Shown: one piece after another, positions 38,996 through 48,495 of the stretch
Layout of the letters: the number at the start of each line of letters is the position of its first letter
How positions within the stretch are numbered: position 1 is the stretch's first letter
Assembly (NCBI GenBank): GCA_003605115.1
Contig: QZKY01000015.1
Coordinates: 62,001 to 126,000 of the forward strand
Source: Oxalobacter sp.
Lineage (GTDB): Bacteria; Pseudomonadota; Gammaproteobacteria; Burkholderiales; Burkholderiaceae_D
Direction: 5' to 3'
Length of the DNA stretch: 64,000 bases
The notes under the pieces: model-generated
Databases searched by the model: none
Told to the model about the DNA's origin: nothing
What the model saw: the letters and a program-made list of their open reading frames with translations, nothing else
Translations under genes and position numbers: made by a program

Positions 38996-39900
38996 CCGGC
39001 AGGAAAGCCACGAAGTTTCCCTTGCCGCTTTCCTCCGTGATGGACAAATCGTCCAAGCGAAAGGCAACGGAAAACAAAAACGTGGCGCGCAGTGCGCAAT
39101 CGCAGCGTGGAGAGGTAGTAAAAGCATCGCATGTGTCCCGAGGCGCTCCGGAATTGATCTCGCGATCAGCACCCAAGGCAGCACGCAAGCTTGCGTTAAA
39201 TTCTGCAGCGGCGGTTGCGGTAAAGGTCTCAACCCAGGCGGCTTCCGAATCAGGCATGCTGGTATCCAGCGCGGTGCGGCGTGCGATGGTAGATCGTCTG
39301 GCAATGCAGGGCATACGCGATCCCCAGGTGCTGGCAGCAATGGAAGCGTCACCGCGTCACTTGTTTCTGGATGAAGGCTTGGCGAGTCAGGCTTACATCG
39401 ATGCATCACTGCCTATCGGCTATCAGCAAACGATTTCGCAGCCGTATATTGTGGCGCGCATGATCGAAATTCTGCGCGACAACCGCAAAAAAGGTGAGTT
39501 GAACCGTGTGCTGGAGATTGGCACAGGATGTGGCTATCAGGCGCTGGTGCTGTCGATGGTCAGCAGAGATGTGTACTCCATTGAGCGCATCAAGGGTTTG
39601 CACGAGCTGGCGAAAAATCGTTTGCGGCCGCTGCGCGTGCCTAACATACGCCTGCATTTCGGAGATGGTATGCTTGGCCTGCCGCAGGTAGCACCGTTTG
39701 ATGGCATCATTCTGGCGGCGGCCGGGATGGATGTGCCGCATACCTTGCTGGAGCAATTGGCTGTGGGCGGACGTCTTGTCGCGCCTGTCGGTGGTGAGAA
39801 ACAATCCTTGCAACTGATCGAAAGAATCAGTGCTACAAAATGGAGTAAAGCAGTATTAGAGGAATGTCATTTTGTGCCGCTATTGTCGGGAACGGTATGA
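38992..39900 (+). CDS. pcm: Protein-L-isoaspartate O-methyltransferase with long N-terminal extension
   Basis: This enzyme repairs L-isoaspartyl residues with SAM. The catalytic part begins near residue 95 ([18 protein letters not shown]) and shows [17 protein letters not shown] and the SAM motif [16 protein letters not shown]. The first about 90 residues are basic, Ala/Ser/Lys-rich and low in complexity, not part of the usual 210-residue enzyme. ATG 38992 overlaps the surE stop. An internal ATG at residue 90 could give a normal-size protein. It overlaps nlpD's upstream region and belongs to the stationary-phase operon. Confidence 0.93.
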   Translation: MTGRKATKFPLPLSSVMDKSSKRKATENKNVARSAQSQRGEVVKASHVSRGAPELISRSAPKAARKLALNSAAAVAVKVSTQAASESGMLVSSAVRRAMVDRLAMQGIRDPQVLAAMEASPRHLFLDEGLASQAYIDASLPIGYQQTISQPYIVARMIEILRDNRKKGELNRVLEIGTGCGYQALVLSMVSRDVYSIERIKGLHELAKNRLRPLRVPNIRLHFGDGMLGLPQVAPFDGIILAAAGMDVPHTLLEQLAVGGRLVAPVGGEKQSLQLIERISATKWSKAVLEECHFVPLLSGTV

Positions 39901-39938
39901 TGGTGCGGCGGTTTATCAAGCCTGAGAGAGAAACTACA

Positions 39939-40889
39939 ATGAAAAATTTTCGATGCTTGCTGTTGAGCGTTTGTATCAGTTTGTTGGCGGCGTGTACGTC
40001 GATGCAAAAGCCCGCCCCAATTCTGGATCGGACTTCCGGCGTACGTCCTGCTGCCATGTATGAAGGCAAACCCGGTTACTACGTTGTCAAGCAGGGTGAT
40101 ACGGTCATGCAGGTTTCGCGCATTACTGGCCAAAATCCTGCGGACATTATCGCGTGGAATAATCTTTCCCATCCCAACTCCGTGAGCGTTGGTCAGGTGT
40201 TGCGTGTTGCCCCGCCGGGTGCAGAAGGCGCACCGATGATAGGGCAAGGGATGCCTGTTGAATCGCAAACTGGCGGCGTCGCATCCCGTTCGGTGGAAAT
40301 GACCCCTTTGGTATCAGGAGGCAGCGCAGCAAGCGCGACTGCGTTTGAGAACAAGACCGTTCCGCGTGGCGAAAAACTACCCTATTCGGATAGCGTTCTT
40401 GCAGAAATGCAGCATAACCCGGATTATGCGCCACAACTTGCTTCTGCTGACAAAGCGGCGATGAAGACAGAAGTGCAAAAACCTGTCACATCCATGTGGT
40501 CTGGCGGCACGCAAACGGGCGCGACGGTCAAAACCTGGGCGTGGCCAAGCGAAGGCAGAATGGTTTCTGTTTTCAGCGACAATTACAGCAAAGGGATCGA
40601 TATTGCGGGCAGGATGGGGCAGCCTGTGACGGCGGCAGCAGACGGTAAGGTAACCCACGTCGGTCCCTTGCGCGGTTATGGCAATATGGTGATCATCAAA
40701 CACAGCGACAACCTTAATTCAGTGTATGCCCACAATAAGACCATATTGGTCAAGGAAGGCGACACAGTAAGACAAGGCCAGCAAATTGCCGAGATGGGGA
40801 ATTCCGATAGCGATATGGTCAAGTTGCGCTTCGAAATTCGTCAACACGGTAAGCCGGTTGATCCTACCCGATACTTGCCGCCACGATGA
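39939..40889 (+). CDS. nlpD: NlpD-like lipoprotein, LysM plus degenerate M23 domain
   Basis: An outer-membrane lipoprotein of 316 residues that activates amidases at division. The lipobox is LAAC, with Cys near residue 19. A LysM repeat follows ([20 protein letters not shown]). The C-terminal M23 fold ([20 protein letters not shown]) has lost catalytic residues, with no HxGxD and LRFEIRQHG in place of LHFEIR, as in EnvC/NlpD activators. ATG 39939 gives the proper signal peptide. In E. coli the main rpoS promoter lies in nlpD; a similar arrangement is likely. Confidence 0.93.
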   Translation: MKNFRCLLLSVCISLLAACTSMQKPAPILDRTSGVRPAAMYEGKPGYYVVKQGDTVMQVSRITGQNPADIIAWNNLSHPNSVSVGQVLRVAPPGAEGAPMIGQGMPVESQTGGVASRSVEMTPLVSGGSAASATAFENKTVPRGEKLPYSDSVLAEMQHNPDYAPQLASADKAAMKTEVQKPVTSMWSGGTQTGATVKTWAWPSEGRMVSVFSDNYSKGIDIAGRMGQPVTAAADGKVTHVGPLRGYGNMVIIKHSDNLNSVYAHNKTILVKEGDTVRQGQQIAEMGNSDSDMVKLRFEIRQHGKPVDPTRYLPPR

Positions 40890-41872
40890 CGCGCCGCTCC
40901 CCAAGGCCTCTGCATGATGAAGATGCACCGGACGATTTCGGCGATGTGCGAAATGATCCGGAAGCCAGAGGTGTTGGGGATGATGAAGCGGAGTCTGTGC
41001 CGGAAGAAACGCTGAAATCGGCATTAAGCTCAGAGCTCTCCACTGACGCGACCCAGCATTACCTGAATCGCATTGGCACACATCCGCTTCTTTCCGCAAA
41101 AGAAGAAAACGAAGTTGCCACTCTCGCCAAGGCAGGCGATTTTGCTGCGCGTCAAAAAATGATCGAGAGCAATCTGCGGCTGGTCGTATCAATCGCCAAG
41201 AACTACATCAATCGCGGCGTCGCTTTGCTCGACATGATCGAAGAAGGCAACCTTGGATTGATGCGCGCGATTGAAAAGTTCGAGCCGGAGCGCGGTTTTC
41301 GTTTTTCCACATACGCGACCTGGTGGATACGTCAAAACATCGAACAGGCGATCATGAACCAGGCGCGCACGGTGCGTTTGCCTACGCACATCATGCGCGA
41401 ACTCAATCAGATTTTACGCGCCAGATATCATCTCGAAGCGCGACAGCACGAAGGCAAAGAACCCACAGTCGAAGACATTGCCCATCTCGTTAACCGTCCT
41501 GTGGAAGAAGTGCAAGATATCCTGGCCTTATCCGAACACCCCATCTCGCTGGATGCGCCCATTGCAGGCGATTCTCAATCGAGTTTGGCCGACATGCTGT
41601 CTGATGTAGAGGGCAATGCGCCAGAGGCACATTTTGAAAGTCGGCAGACGGCGGCGCTGGTGCGTGATTGGCTTTCCAAATTAAATGAGAAACAGCGTTA
41701 CGTCATCATGCGTCGCTTCGGATTGGACAATGGCGATGAAGCTACGCTCGATACCCTGGCTGCAGAGCTCGGCGTGACGCGTGAACGCATACGTCAGGTG
41801 CAGCAAGAAGCACTCAGCAAACTGAAGCGTTCTTTTGCCGCGCAAGGACTCAAAAAAGAACAGTTGTTGTGA
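40886..41872 (+). CDS. rpoS: RNA polymerase sigma factor RpoS
   Basis: The stationary-phase/general stress sigma factor, 328 residues. An acidic N-terminal region 1.1-like segment is followed by regions 1.2-2 ([32 protein letters not shown]), 2.4 ([19 protein letters not shown]) and 4.2 ([18 protein letters not shown]). It overlaps nlpD by four bases (ATGA), suggesting coupling in addition to transcription from its own promoter. The gene order is the classic surE-pcm-nlpD-rpoS. Confidence 0.97.
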   Translation: MTRRSPRPLHDEDAPDDFGDVRNDPEARGVGDDEAESVPEETLKSALSSELSTDATQHYLNRIGTHPLLSAKEENEVATLAKAGDFAARQKMIESNLRLVVSIAKNYINRGVALLDMIEEGNLGLMRAIEKFEPERGFRFSTYATWWIRQNIEQAIMNQARTVRLPTHIMRELNQILRARYHLEARQHEGKEPTVEDIAHLVNRPVEEVQDILALSEHPISLDAPIAGDSQSSLADMLSDVEGNAPEAHFESRQTAALVRDWLSKLNEKQRYVIMRRFGLDNGDEATLDTLAAELGVTRERIRQVQQEALSKLKRSFAAQGLKKEQLL

Positions 41873-42035
41873 CGCACCGGTGTTTTTGTGCCGTGCTCAA
41901 CGCATTATCGATAAGTTAATACAGCAGCGCGCAATCGTCGTGATAAAAATACATTTCTTGGCTAAATTGGCATCAGATCAGAAACCCATTTCGCCGGAGG
42001 TGTCGCGTTTGGCGGAAAACGCATGAATTTAAGCT

Positions 42036-42045
42036 TGACGCGTCA
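42036..42045. repeat. Palindrome TGACGCGTCA, copy 1
   Basis: A perfect 10-base palindrome upstream of the SLOG-like gene, followed by GCC and a run of six T. The same sequence returns downstream of the gene at 42710-42719. It could be an operator or part of a weak terminator after rpoS. Confidence 0.5.
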
Positions 42046-42097
42046 GCCTTTTTTGTGAAAACTGGGTGCTGTCGTGACAAGAGTGTTGGGGTTTTCT

Positions 42098-42640
42098 ATG
42101 TCGGGTTCAAGTAAGTCGAGTTTGCAGATAAATGAAGTCGGGTCGCATGATTACGCAGTGCGTGCAAAGTTGAATGCGCAATCTGGCGATGTGACGCTCG
42201 CAATGTCACTGGATTTCAATACGCCCCGCGAAAAAATCGTCAAAGAAGTGGCTGGAAAGCGCTATATGGGCGCCCTGCTCACATCCGATGCCATTAAAAC
42301 TTCCCGTTTATTGTTGCGAAAACTTAGGGCAGATGGCGCAAAAACTTTAAACGTCACCGGCAACAGTATTTCTACCCTTGTGATCCATAACCTGACGCAG
42401 GAAAAAGCGAACGAGCAAGTGTATGCCGTTTTGTCGCCGGTGCATAAGCTTTATCCGATACGAAAAATTTTTTCTGGCGGCAGTAGTGGTGTCGATCTTG
42501 CTGCGGCGGTTTGTGGAATGGTGCTGGGGATTGAGACGGTCGTTACAACACCAACAGATTTAAAACAGGTCACCATTGATCAAATTCAGTACGGTGCAGG
42601 TCAGCTAAAAAAACACTTAAGAACGACTGAGGCTGCGTGA
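42098..42640 (+). CDS. Small SLOG-like protein of unknown function
   Basis: About 180 residues, no signal peptide or membrane span. The N-terminal half contains TPREKIVKEVAGKRYMGALL and GAKTLNVTGNSISTLV. The C-terminal half contains IFSGGSSGVDLAAAVCGMVL, a Gly-rich beta-strand/loop resembling the SGGxxGxD nucleotide-binding loop of SLOG/YpsA/DprA-like folds. I recall similar proteins from phage genomes but cannot confirm this. ATG 42098 is preferred; GTG 42074 is an alternative. It stands alone between rpoS and a transporter, flanked by two TGACGCGTCA palindromes. It may bind nucleotides or NAD-derived ligands; the role is unknown. Confidence 0.65.
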   Translation: MSGSSKSSLQINEVGSHDYAVRAKLNAQSGDVTLAMSLDFNTPREKIVKEVAGKRYMGALLTSDAIKTSRLLLRKLRADGAKTLNVTGNSISTLVIHNLTQEKANEQVYAVLSPVHKLYPIRKIFSGGSSGVDLAAAVCGMVLGIETVVTTPTDLKQVTIDQIQYGAGQLKKHLRTTEAA

Positions 42641-42708
42641 ATAGACAGACGACTTTCCGGTTTGCCTTTATTTGAAAATATCGATGCATGTGGCAGAAAC
42701 TTGTTGGC

Positions 42709-42720
42709 ATGACGCGTCAT
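42709..42720. repeat. Palindrome ATGACGCGTCAT, copy 2
   Basis: Contains the same TGACGCGTCA core as the copy upstream of the SLOG-like gene. It is followed by CACGCGCG and TTTTT, so it may belong to a terminator-like structure. Confidence 0.5.
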
Positions 42721-42781
42721 CACGCGCGTTTTTACCCGGGTTCTTTTTTCAGGGTAGTGTCATTCCGCTCTGACTGGTAAG

Positions 42782-44005
42782 ATGCACCTCATGAACGCAT
42801 CTTCCGAACCAGCGACAGTCGGCCAAAACCCGCATCTGAGCCGTCAGATTCTTTTGCTCGCTGCAGGGGCGTTTTCCAGTGCACTCTCCACGCGGATTAG
42901 CGATCCCATCCTCCCGCAATTGTCGCAAGTCTTTGGCATCACGATTGGTGAAGCGGCTTCTGTCATTTCCGCCTATGCGCTGGCATACGGCTTCATGCTG
43001 TTGGTGTATGGCCCTGTGGGGGATCGTTACGGCAAGTTCCGCGTTATCACCATAGCGGCTATCGCCAGTTTGGTCGGTGCCTTGGGCAGCGCACTCGCAA
43101 TCAGTTTTCAGTGGCTCACGCTTTTTCGTTTTTTGAACGGTGCAACGGCATGTGCACTCATTCCGCTTTCCATGGCGTGGATTGGCGATAACGTTCCTTA
43201 CGAACGCAGGCAGCACGTTCTGGCGTACTTCATGTCTGGGCAAATCCTCGGGCTTATCAGCGGGCAGGCGGTTGGTGGTTTTTTGGCAGACGTGGCCGGA
43301 TGGCGCAGCGTTTTTTATTTCCAGGTTCTCACTTATCTCATTGTTGGCACCTGTCTGGTGATTGAAACCAGACGCAGCCCCGGCATTGATCGCAAGGTGG
43401 AAAACGCGAGCGAAGGCGTCTCATTCTCAAAACAGATTGTCGCCGTTATTGGCAAGCCCTGGCCACAGCAAGTGTTACTTACGGTGTTCGTCGAAGGCTT
43501 TTTTCTGTTCAGCGCGCTCGCCTTTGTGCCATCTTTCTTGCATCATCAATACGGTCTTTCGCTCACGACTGCCGGACTCTCGATGGGCATGTTCGGCATC
43601 GGTGGCTTGTGTTACACCCTGTTTGCGCGTTTCTTCGTCACTCGCTTCGGTGAACGTGGCCTTGCCTTGGGCGGCGGTGGATTGATTTCGCTTGCCTTCC
43701 TACAGATCATCTTCTGCAACGGTTGGCACTGGGTATTGCCCGCCATGTGGTGCGCAGGCATTGGTTTCTATATGCTGCACAACACGCTGCAAACGAACGC
43801 CACACAAATGGCACCTGCTGCGCGCGGCACAGCTGTTGCGCTCTTCGCGTCCTGTTTTTTCACAGGCCAATCCCTCGGTGTGTGGCTGGCTTCCATGAGC
43901 GTTGATCGCTTTGGGTTTTACGCCGTATTTTGTGCTGCGGCACTCACGCTGCCCATCATCGGGTTCTTTTTCTCTACGCGATTGCGGGAAAAGCAGTTGG
44001 GGTGA
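42782..44005 (+). CDS. MFS transporter, Bcr/CflA or sugar-efflux type
   Basis: A 407-residue major facilitator with about 12 hydrophobic segments. The loop 2-3 signature GPVGDRYGKFRVIT follows span 2, and a sequence change at mid-length marks the two six-helix halves. It resembles Bcr/CflA- and YdhP-like drug or metabolite exporters. No regulator gene is adjacent. The start is ATG 42782 (alternative 42791), with a weak ribosome-binding site. The substrate cannot be read. It faces the metallophosphoesterase gene convergently. Confidence 0.86.
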   Translation: MHLMNASSEPATVGQNPHLSRQILLLAAGAFSSALSTRISDPILPQLSQVFGITIGEAASVISAYALAYGFMLLVYGPVGDRYGKFRVITIAAIASLVGALGSALAISFQWLTLFRFLNGATACALIPLSMAWIGDNVPYERRQHVLAYFMSGQILGLISGQAVGGFLADVAGWRSVFYFQVLTYLIVGTCLVIETRRSPGIDRKVENASEGVSFSKQIVAVIGKPWPQQVLLTVFVEGFFLFSALAFVPSFLHHQYGLSLTTAGLSMGMFGIGGLCYTLFARFFVTRFGERGLALGGGGLISLAFLQIIFCNGWHWVLPAMWCAGIGFYMLHNTLQTNATQMAPAARGTAVALFASCFFTGQSLGVWLASMSVDRFGFYAVFCAAALTLPIIGFFFSTRLREKQLG

Positions 44006-44023
44006 TGACGAGAAAACGACTTG

Positions 44024-45130
44024 CTATTTATTCGTACTCTCAATCGTAATCAAGGCAATTTCAGGTGCAGAGAAAAGTCGTATCGGCGGACCCCAGGTGC
44101 CGACCCCACGACTGACATACAGTTGTCTCCCCTGTCCGAGCTGAATCAGGCCGGTGGGGACGCCGTTGATGAGACGCGCGGGGAGGGCGAACGGGAAGAT
44201 CTGTCCGCCGTGTGTGTGACCGGAGAGTTGCAGATCGAAGGCCATATCGCTATCGATGATGGGCTTGTGCTTCAGCAGAATCACAAAGTCATCTTGGGTG
44301 ACGGCGGCCATCGCCTTGCGCACATCGGTCTTCGCTTCCTTGCTGGGGGTCATGCGCGATTGGTCATCTACGCCTACCAGCACGATACCGCCGGTTCTGA
44401 CTGAATCGGCACGGAGCATCGTGAAACCTGCATTTAGCAGGAAACGTAGCGAGTGATCGATGCCAACAATATATTCATGATTTCCGGTGATGGCATAGGT
44501 GCCATGCGGCGGTTTGTAGGTGTGAAAGTATTGGGAAAGCGAATTAAGCTCATCGCCCTGCCCATCCACGATGTCGCCTGTGGCCACGATGAGGTCTGGT
44601 TTGAGCGCCTTGACTTCCGTCATCACGCGCCTGAGATATCTGTCCTTGATCATGACGCCGAGGTGCAGATCTGAAATCTGTGCGATGGTCACGCTGCCGG
44701 ATTTGAGCTTCGGCGTTTTGATGGTGATGCGTTCGATCTGGATATCTTGCGCTTCGTAAAATCCGTAACACACCATGGCCAGCGTGACAATGGCAACGAT
44801 GCGAAAGGTCATCACGTGGTTCAGCTTCCATTGCATTTTCAGGAGCGTCGCAATGCCGCGGCCGAAATCGAAAATTAAGGCGATGCAAAAGAAGACCACC
44901 AGATAACCCATCCAGGTGTACACACTCCAGGCGGTGACAGAAGCAAGGCGGTGCCAGTCGTTTCTTTCCAGGATGCGGACAAGGATTGGAGCAATCGTGA
45001 GGGCGATGCCTGCCAGGATGAGTGAGCCCATCAGCACCCTGGATTGCGGGAAGGCTTTCCACGCCTTGCGGAAGGCATAGAAGTGCATCAAACCGTACAC
45101 CACGATGAAAATACTGAGAAAAAGCAGCAT
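44024..45130 (-). CDS. Membrane-anchored metallophosphoesterase
   Basis: A 368-residue protein with about four N-terminal membrane spans (residues 5-145) and a calcineurin-like phosphoesterase domain. The metal ligands are QISDLHLGVM, VATGDIVDGQ, ITGNHEYIVG and LSGHTHGGQIFPF, a complete set. YaeI/YkuE-type homologues act on UDP-2,3-diacylglucosamine-like lipids or other phosphodiesters, but the substrate here is unknown. The stop lies about 20 bases from the MFS stop. It starts shortly downstream (on the - strand) of the phosphatase gene and may be cotranscribed with it. Confidence 0.9.
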   Translation of the reverse strand: MLLFLSIFIVVYGLMHFYAFRKAWKAFPQSRVLMGSLILAGIALTIAPILVRILERNDWHRLASVTAWSVYTWMGYLVVFFCIALIFDFGRGIATLLKMQWKLNHVMTFRIVAIVTLAMVCYGFYEAQDIQIERITIKTPKLKSGSVTIAQISDLHLGVMIKDRYLRRVMTEVKALKPDLIVATGDIVDGQGDELNSLSQYFHTYKPPHGTYAITGNHEYIVGIDHSLRFLLNAGFTMLRADSVRTGGIVLVGVDDQSRMTPSKEAKTDVRKAMAAVTQDDFVILLKHKPIIDSDMAFDLQLSGHTHGGQIFPFALPARLINGVPTGLIQLGQGRQLYVSRGVGTWGPPIRLFSAPEIALITIESTNK

Positions 45131-45164
45131 GTTTTTTACCGGAAGTTTGTACGTTGTTTGAGGA

Positions 45165-45623
45165 TCATCGTTTCAATTGCGTCAAGCGCGCAATCCATAT
45201 ATTTGCGCCTGACTCTGCCATATCCAGCACTTGTTCAAAATCTTCCGCGCCGCCGTAGTATGGGTCGGGTACATCACGGTGAATGAACAAGGCAAGCTTG
45301 TGGTGGTGTTCCGGCGGGCAGAGATCGCGCAACAGGTGCAGGTGGCCGCTGTCCATGGCTAGCACGTGATCGAAGTGCGTGAAATCTTCTTGCGTGACCT
45401 TTCTGGCGCGCAAAGGAGAAAGGTCGTAGCCGCGTTTTTGTGCTGTCCTTTGGGTGCGCGGATCAGGCGCTTTGCCGATGTGATAACTGTGCGTACCGGC
45501 AGAATCCACTTCGACCTGCGTGTGTAAGCCAGCTTCTTCCAGCCTGGCGCGCATCACGCCTTCCGCTGTGGGCGAGCGGCAGATGTTGCCGGTGCAGACG
45601 AAGAGAATTCGAGTGGGTTTCAT
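45165..45623 (-). CDS. Low-molecular-weight protein-tyrosine phosphatase
   Basis: A 152-residue LMW-PTP. The P-loop CTGNICRSP at residues 10-18 holds the nucleophilic Cys and Arg. The general acid Asp is in DVPDPYYGG near residue 120. Such enzymes often reverse tyrosine kinase control of capsule export (Wzb), but no Wza/Wzc gene is nearby, so a general role in phosphotyrosine turnover or arsenate-like chemistry is equally possible. It lies between pepD and the metallophosphoesterase, all on the same strand with short gaps. Confidence 0.93.
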   Translation of the reverse strand: MKPTRILFVCTGNICRSPTAEGVMRARLEEAGLHTQVEVDSAGTHSYHIGKAPDPRTQRTAQKRGYDLSPLRARKVTQEDFTHFDHVLAMDSGHLHLLRDLCPPEHHHKLALFIHRDVPDPYYGGAEDFEQVLDMAESGANIWIARLTQLKR

Positions 45624-45642
45624 GGCTGAATTATTTTGCCGA

Positions 45643-47127
45643 TTATTTTATTGAGGCTGTTGCCTTCAAAATCGCCCCCAACAACTGCCAGCTTTTTGCG
45701 ACCGTATCGATCTCGACCGACTCACCCGGTGCGTGCGGATTATGGATCGTGGGGCCGAAAGAAATGATGTCGAGGTTCGGATACTTCGCGCCGATGATGC
45801 CACATTCCAGACCGGCGTGAATCACCTGCGTTTCTGCTTTTGCGTCGAATGCCTTTTCATACACTTGCTGGCACAGTGCGAGCAGTGGCGAAGCTGTGTT
45901 CGGCGTCCAGCCGGGATAGTACCCGGCTTTTTTCGCCGTGGTGCCGCTCAAGCGCCAAAGGCTCACGATTTCATCCGCGAGTGCTTCACAGGCAGTATCG
46001 AGATTGGAGCGCGTCATGAAATTGCAGGAGCCCGCGCTCGGCTTCAGATCGATCATGCCGAGGTTGTTCGAGGTTTCGATCACGCCGGGCAAACTCACAC
46101 TCATGCGCTTCACACCGTGCGGCGCGGCATGTAAGCTGTTGAGCCAAATTTCATGATCTATCTGTGGCATCACTTTGTCTGCACTGGCGGGGCGAATCGC
46201 CACTTGCACGCCGTCGTCTGCGCCGCGCAATTCTGTGCGCAGTGTTTTATTCCATTCAGCGAGGGCGTCGTAAAGTGCGGAGGTGCTTTCCGGTTGAAGC
46301 GCAATGATGGCATAGGCTTCGCGTGGCAAGGCGTTGCGCGCCGTGCCGCCGACGAATTGCGAGAGTCTGAGCGGAAAACGGTTTTGCAGCGAATACAGTA
46401 TGCGCGTCAGAAGCTTGATCGCATTGCCGCGCCCTTCATTGATGTTGATGCCGGAATGTCCGCCGCGCAGACCGCACACATCAATGCGGTGACATTGCCA
46501 GCCGGTGGGTACAGCTTCCGCTAGGCTCTCGCGATTCACGTAAACATCCATGCCGCCTGCACATCCCAGGTAAAACTCGCCCCATGCTTCGGTGTCCAGA
46601 TTGATCAGGTATTTGCCTTGCAGTAGATTGGCAGGCAATCCGTTTGCGCCGCCCATGCCGTCTTCTTCATCGACGGTGAGCAGCGCTTCGAGTGTGCCAT
46701 GCACAAGTGTGGTGTCTTCCAGCGCAGCGAGTGCGAGCGCCACGCCGATGCCGTTGTCTGCACCGAGGGTGGTGTCGAGAGCGACGAGCGCACCGTCGCG
46801 CACGATGGGGCGAATGGGGTCGCGTTCGAAATCGTGATCGGTGTTGCTGTTCTTTTGACACACCATGTCCAGATGCGCTTGCAGGATGACACCCGGCGCA
46901 TTTTCACATCCTCTGCTTGCAGGTTTGCGAATGTACAGATTGCCTGCGGCATCGATCAGCGTGGTGAGTTGCCGCTGTTCCGCCCACTGCTTGAGGTGAT
47001 TCAGCAGACGGGTTTCATTTTTGGAACCGTGCGGGATGTTGCAAATGGTGGCGAAGTGCGCCCAGACTATAGCAGGCTCAAGACCTGTGAAGGGAGAAGG
47101 CGTGGAGGGGTGGATGGCGTTGGACAT
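45643..47127 (-). CDS. pepD: Aminoacyl-histidine dipeptidase (PepD, M20 family)
   Basis: A 494-residue cytosolic di-zinc dipeptidase of broad specificity, including carnosine-like Xaa-His peptides. The zinc site is visible as LQAHLDMVCQKN, LGADNGIGVALALA and VDEEDGMGGANGL. A dimerisation lid domain is inserted in the middle. Its length matches PepD. It is preceded by the pyruvyltransferase-family gene with a 54-base gap. Confidence 0.94.
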   Translation of the reverse strand: MSNAIHPSTPSPFTGLEPAIVWAHFATICNIPHGSKNETRLLNHLKQWAEQRQLTTLIDAAGNLYIRKPASRGCENAPGVILQAHLDMVCQKNSNTDHDFERDPIRPIVRDGALVALDTTLGADNGIGVALALAALEDTTLVHGTLEALLTVDEEDGMGGANGLPANLLQGKYLINLDTEAWGEFYLGCAGGMDVYVNRESLAEAVPTGWQCHRIDVCGLRGGHSGININEGRGNAIKLLTRILYSLQNRFPLRLSQFVGGTARNALPREAYAIIALQPESTSALYDALAEWNKTLRTELRGADDGVQVAIRPASADKVMPQIDHEIWLNSLHAAPHGVKRMSVSLPGVIETSNNLGMIDLKPSAGSCNFMTRSNLDTACEALADEIVSLWRLSGTTAKKAGYYPGWTPNTASPLLALCQQVYEKAFDAKAETQVIHAGLECGIIGAKYPNLDIISFGPTIHNPHAPGESVEIDTVAKSWQLLGAILKATASIK

Positions 47128-47181
47128 GAAAATCAGGAAAGCCGAGTGAATACAAAGCGCGAATTTACCATGTAACGGATT

Positions 47182-48390
47182 TTATCGCTGCAAGATGGCG
47201 GCCAATTCGGCAAAGCCGATGCGGTAGCGAGCGGCCAGCGTTTGAGCGGTACCCAGACGCTTGCCTGTATCGGAGCCGAGCGCACGGGTAAGTGCGGGGG
47301 CGATGGTGTGGATATCGCAGACAGCAGAGGCATCCGGCTCCCAGGTGTTGGCATAGGCATCCGCTTTGCTGTGATGCTTGGCATATTGCGGGTGAATGAG
47401 GTTCACATGCGGCAAGGCGAAGGCGGTAGCGACGATGCGTCCATGCAGGCTGCTGCCGCAATAGCCCGTGGCATGGGCGATGAGTGCACAGATGTCCCAC
47501 AGGTCAAGCGATTCAAACATCGCTTTCGATGGGGAGTGCAGTCGCGCTTTGATGCGTCGGTAGCAGTCGAGATCGTCATGCCAGGGTGCTGCGCCTGCGC
47601 GGAAGAACACAATGCCCAAACCGGTGGCGCTGGCAACGCGATCCAGTTGCGACGCGATTTCGTTCAGCGTGGCGTCGTCGCCGAAGTCCGCGCTGAATTG
47701 CACCGCAAGATAGCCTTGTGGAAAAGTGTTCAGGATATTATCCATCTCCACCGCATTGGTGCATTGCCAGATTTTTTCGCCAAAGAGTTCGGCCACCATC
47801 ACAACGGGATCGGGGAGAAGGCTTGCGTGAACGTTGGCGGCGGCCAGCGCAGCATGGGTATGCACATCGCGCACGCTGACGAAATCGGCATCGCGCAGTT
47901 TGGTAAGCACTTCATCGCGCATCGCGGGGCTCAGTGCATTCAGATCGACGCCGCCCACACTGTTATAGATTACTCTTGCGGTGTTTTGAAATTGTTGTCG
48001 CGGCACAGTGTAGGGAGCGAGTGCGGCAGTACGCAATTCGTTGCGCACCCATTCAATTTTTTCTGCCTCGCGATTATCGAGGGACTGGATGATTTCGCTT
48101 ACCCATTCCACCGGCGACAGCATTACAGCGGCTTGCCAGGCATCGCAGGTAAGCAATTCGCCACCGACGTGGATCAGATTGACCGGACGATCTTCCAGTT
48201 CTTTTGTCAATGTAGAAATGGCACTGACAATGTGTCCACCGTAATGGTGAAAATCCTGTTCCATTAATCCGGCGTACACAAAAAGCTGATCCGGCAGCAT
48301 GGCGGAGACGATGTGAGGCAACAGCATATCGCCGAAGTTGTGCCGGTCAAACGCGCCGAACAGGATGGTGGTGTGCGAACCAGTTGTCAT
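47182..48390 (-). CDS. Polysaccharide pyruvyl transferase family protein
   Basis: A 402-residue protein of the CsaB/WcaK-like pyruvyl transferase family, which has a GT-B-like fold and adds ketal pyruvate from PEP to sugar residues. LFGAFDRHNFGDMLLPHI at residues 10-27, GGELLTCDAW, SVRDVHTHAAL, LLPDPVVM and the GSSLHGRIVATAFALPHV segment are typical. Unusually, it is placed among amino acid genes far from the polysaccharide locus. It could decorate a cell-surface glycan made elsewhere. The substrate is unknown. Confidence 0.82.
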   Translation of the reverse strand: MTTGSHTTILFGAFDRHNFGDMLLPHIVSAMLPDQLFVYAGLMEQDFHHYGGHIVSAISTLTKELEDRPVNLIHVGGELLTCDAWQAAVMLSPVEWVSEIIQSLDNREAEKIEWVRNELRTAALAPYTVPRQQFQNTARVIYNSVGGVDLNALSPAMRDEVLTKLRDADFVSVRDVHTHAALAAANVHASLLPDPVVMVAELFGEKIWQCTNAVEMDNILNTFPQGYLAVQFSADFGDDATLNEIASQLDRVASATGLGIVFFRAGAAPWHDDLDCYRRIKARLHSPSKAMFESLDLWDICALIAHATGYCGSSLHGRIVATAFALPHVNLIHPQYAKHHSKADAYANTWEPDASAVCDIHTIAPALTRALGSDTGKRLGTAQTLAARYRIGFAELAAILQR

Positions 48391-48495
48391 GGAGTAAAGG
48401 GCTTGGGGATGACGGCGTCATCACTTCCTCTTATTCATTCTATGCTGTTTTATGCGAATCGTAGGGTGCCATTTTTTCGAAGGCCACATGTGGGG

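Noticed and set aside
41835-42026. 63-codon frame after rpoS
   Set aside because: It starts inside rpoS, has no ribosome-binding site and ends without family features.
42036-42720. Integron-type cassette (attC) around the SLOG-like gene
   Set aside because: The flanking palindromes are 10-12 bases only and lack the R/L box layout of attC sites; no integrase is present.
47242-48267. 341-codon + strand frame opposite the pyruvyl transferase gene
   Set aside because: Shadow frame; the - strand protein carries family motifs, this one none.
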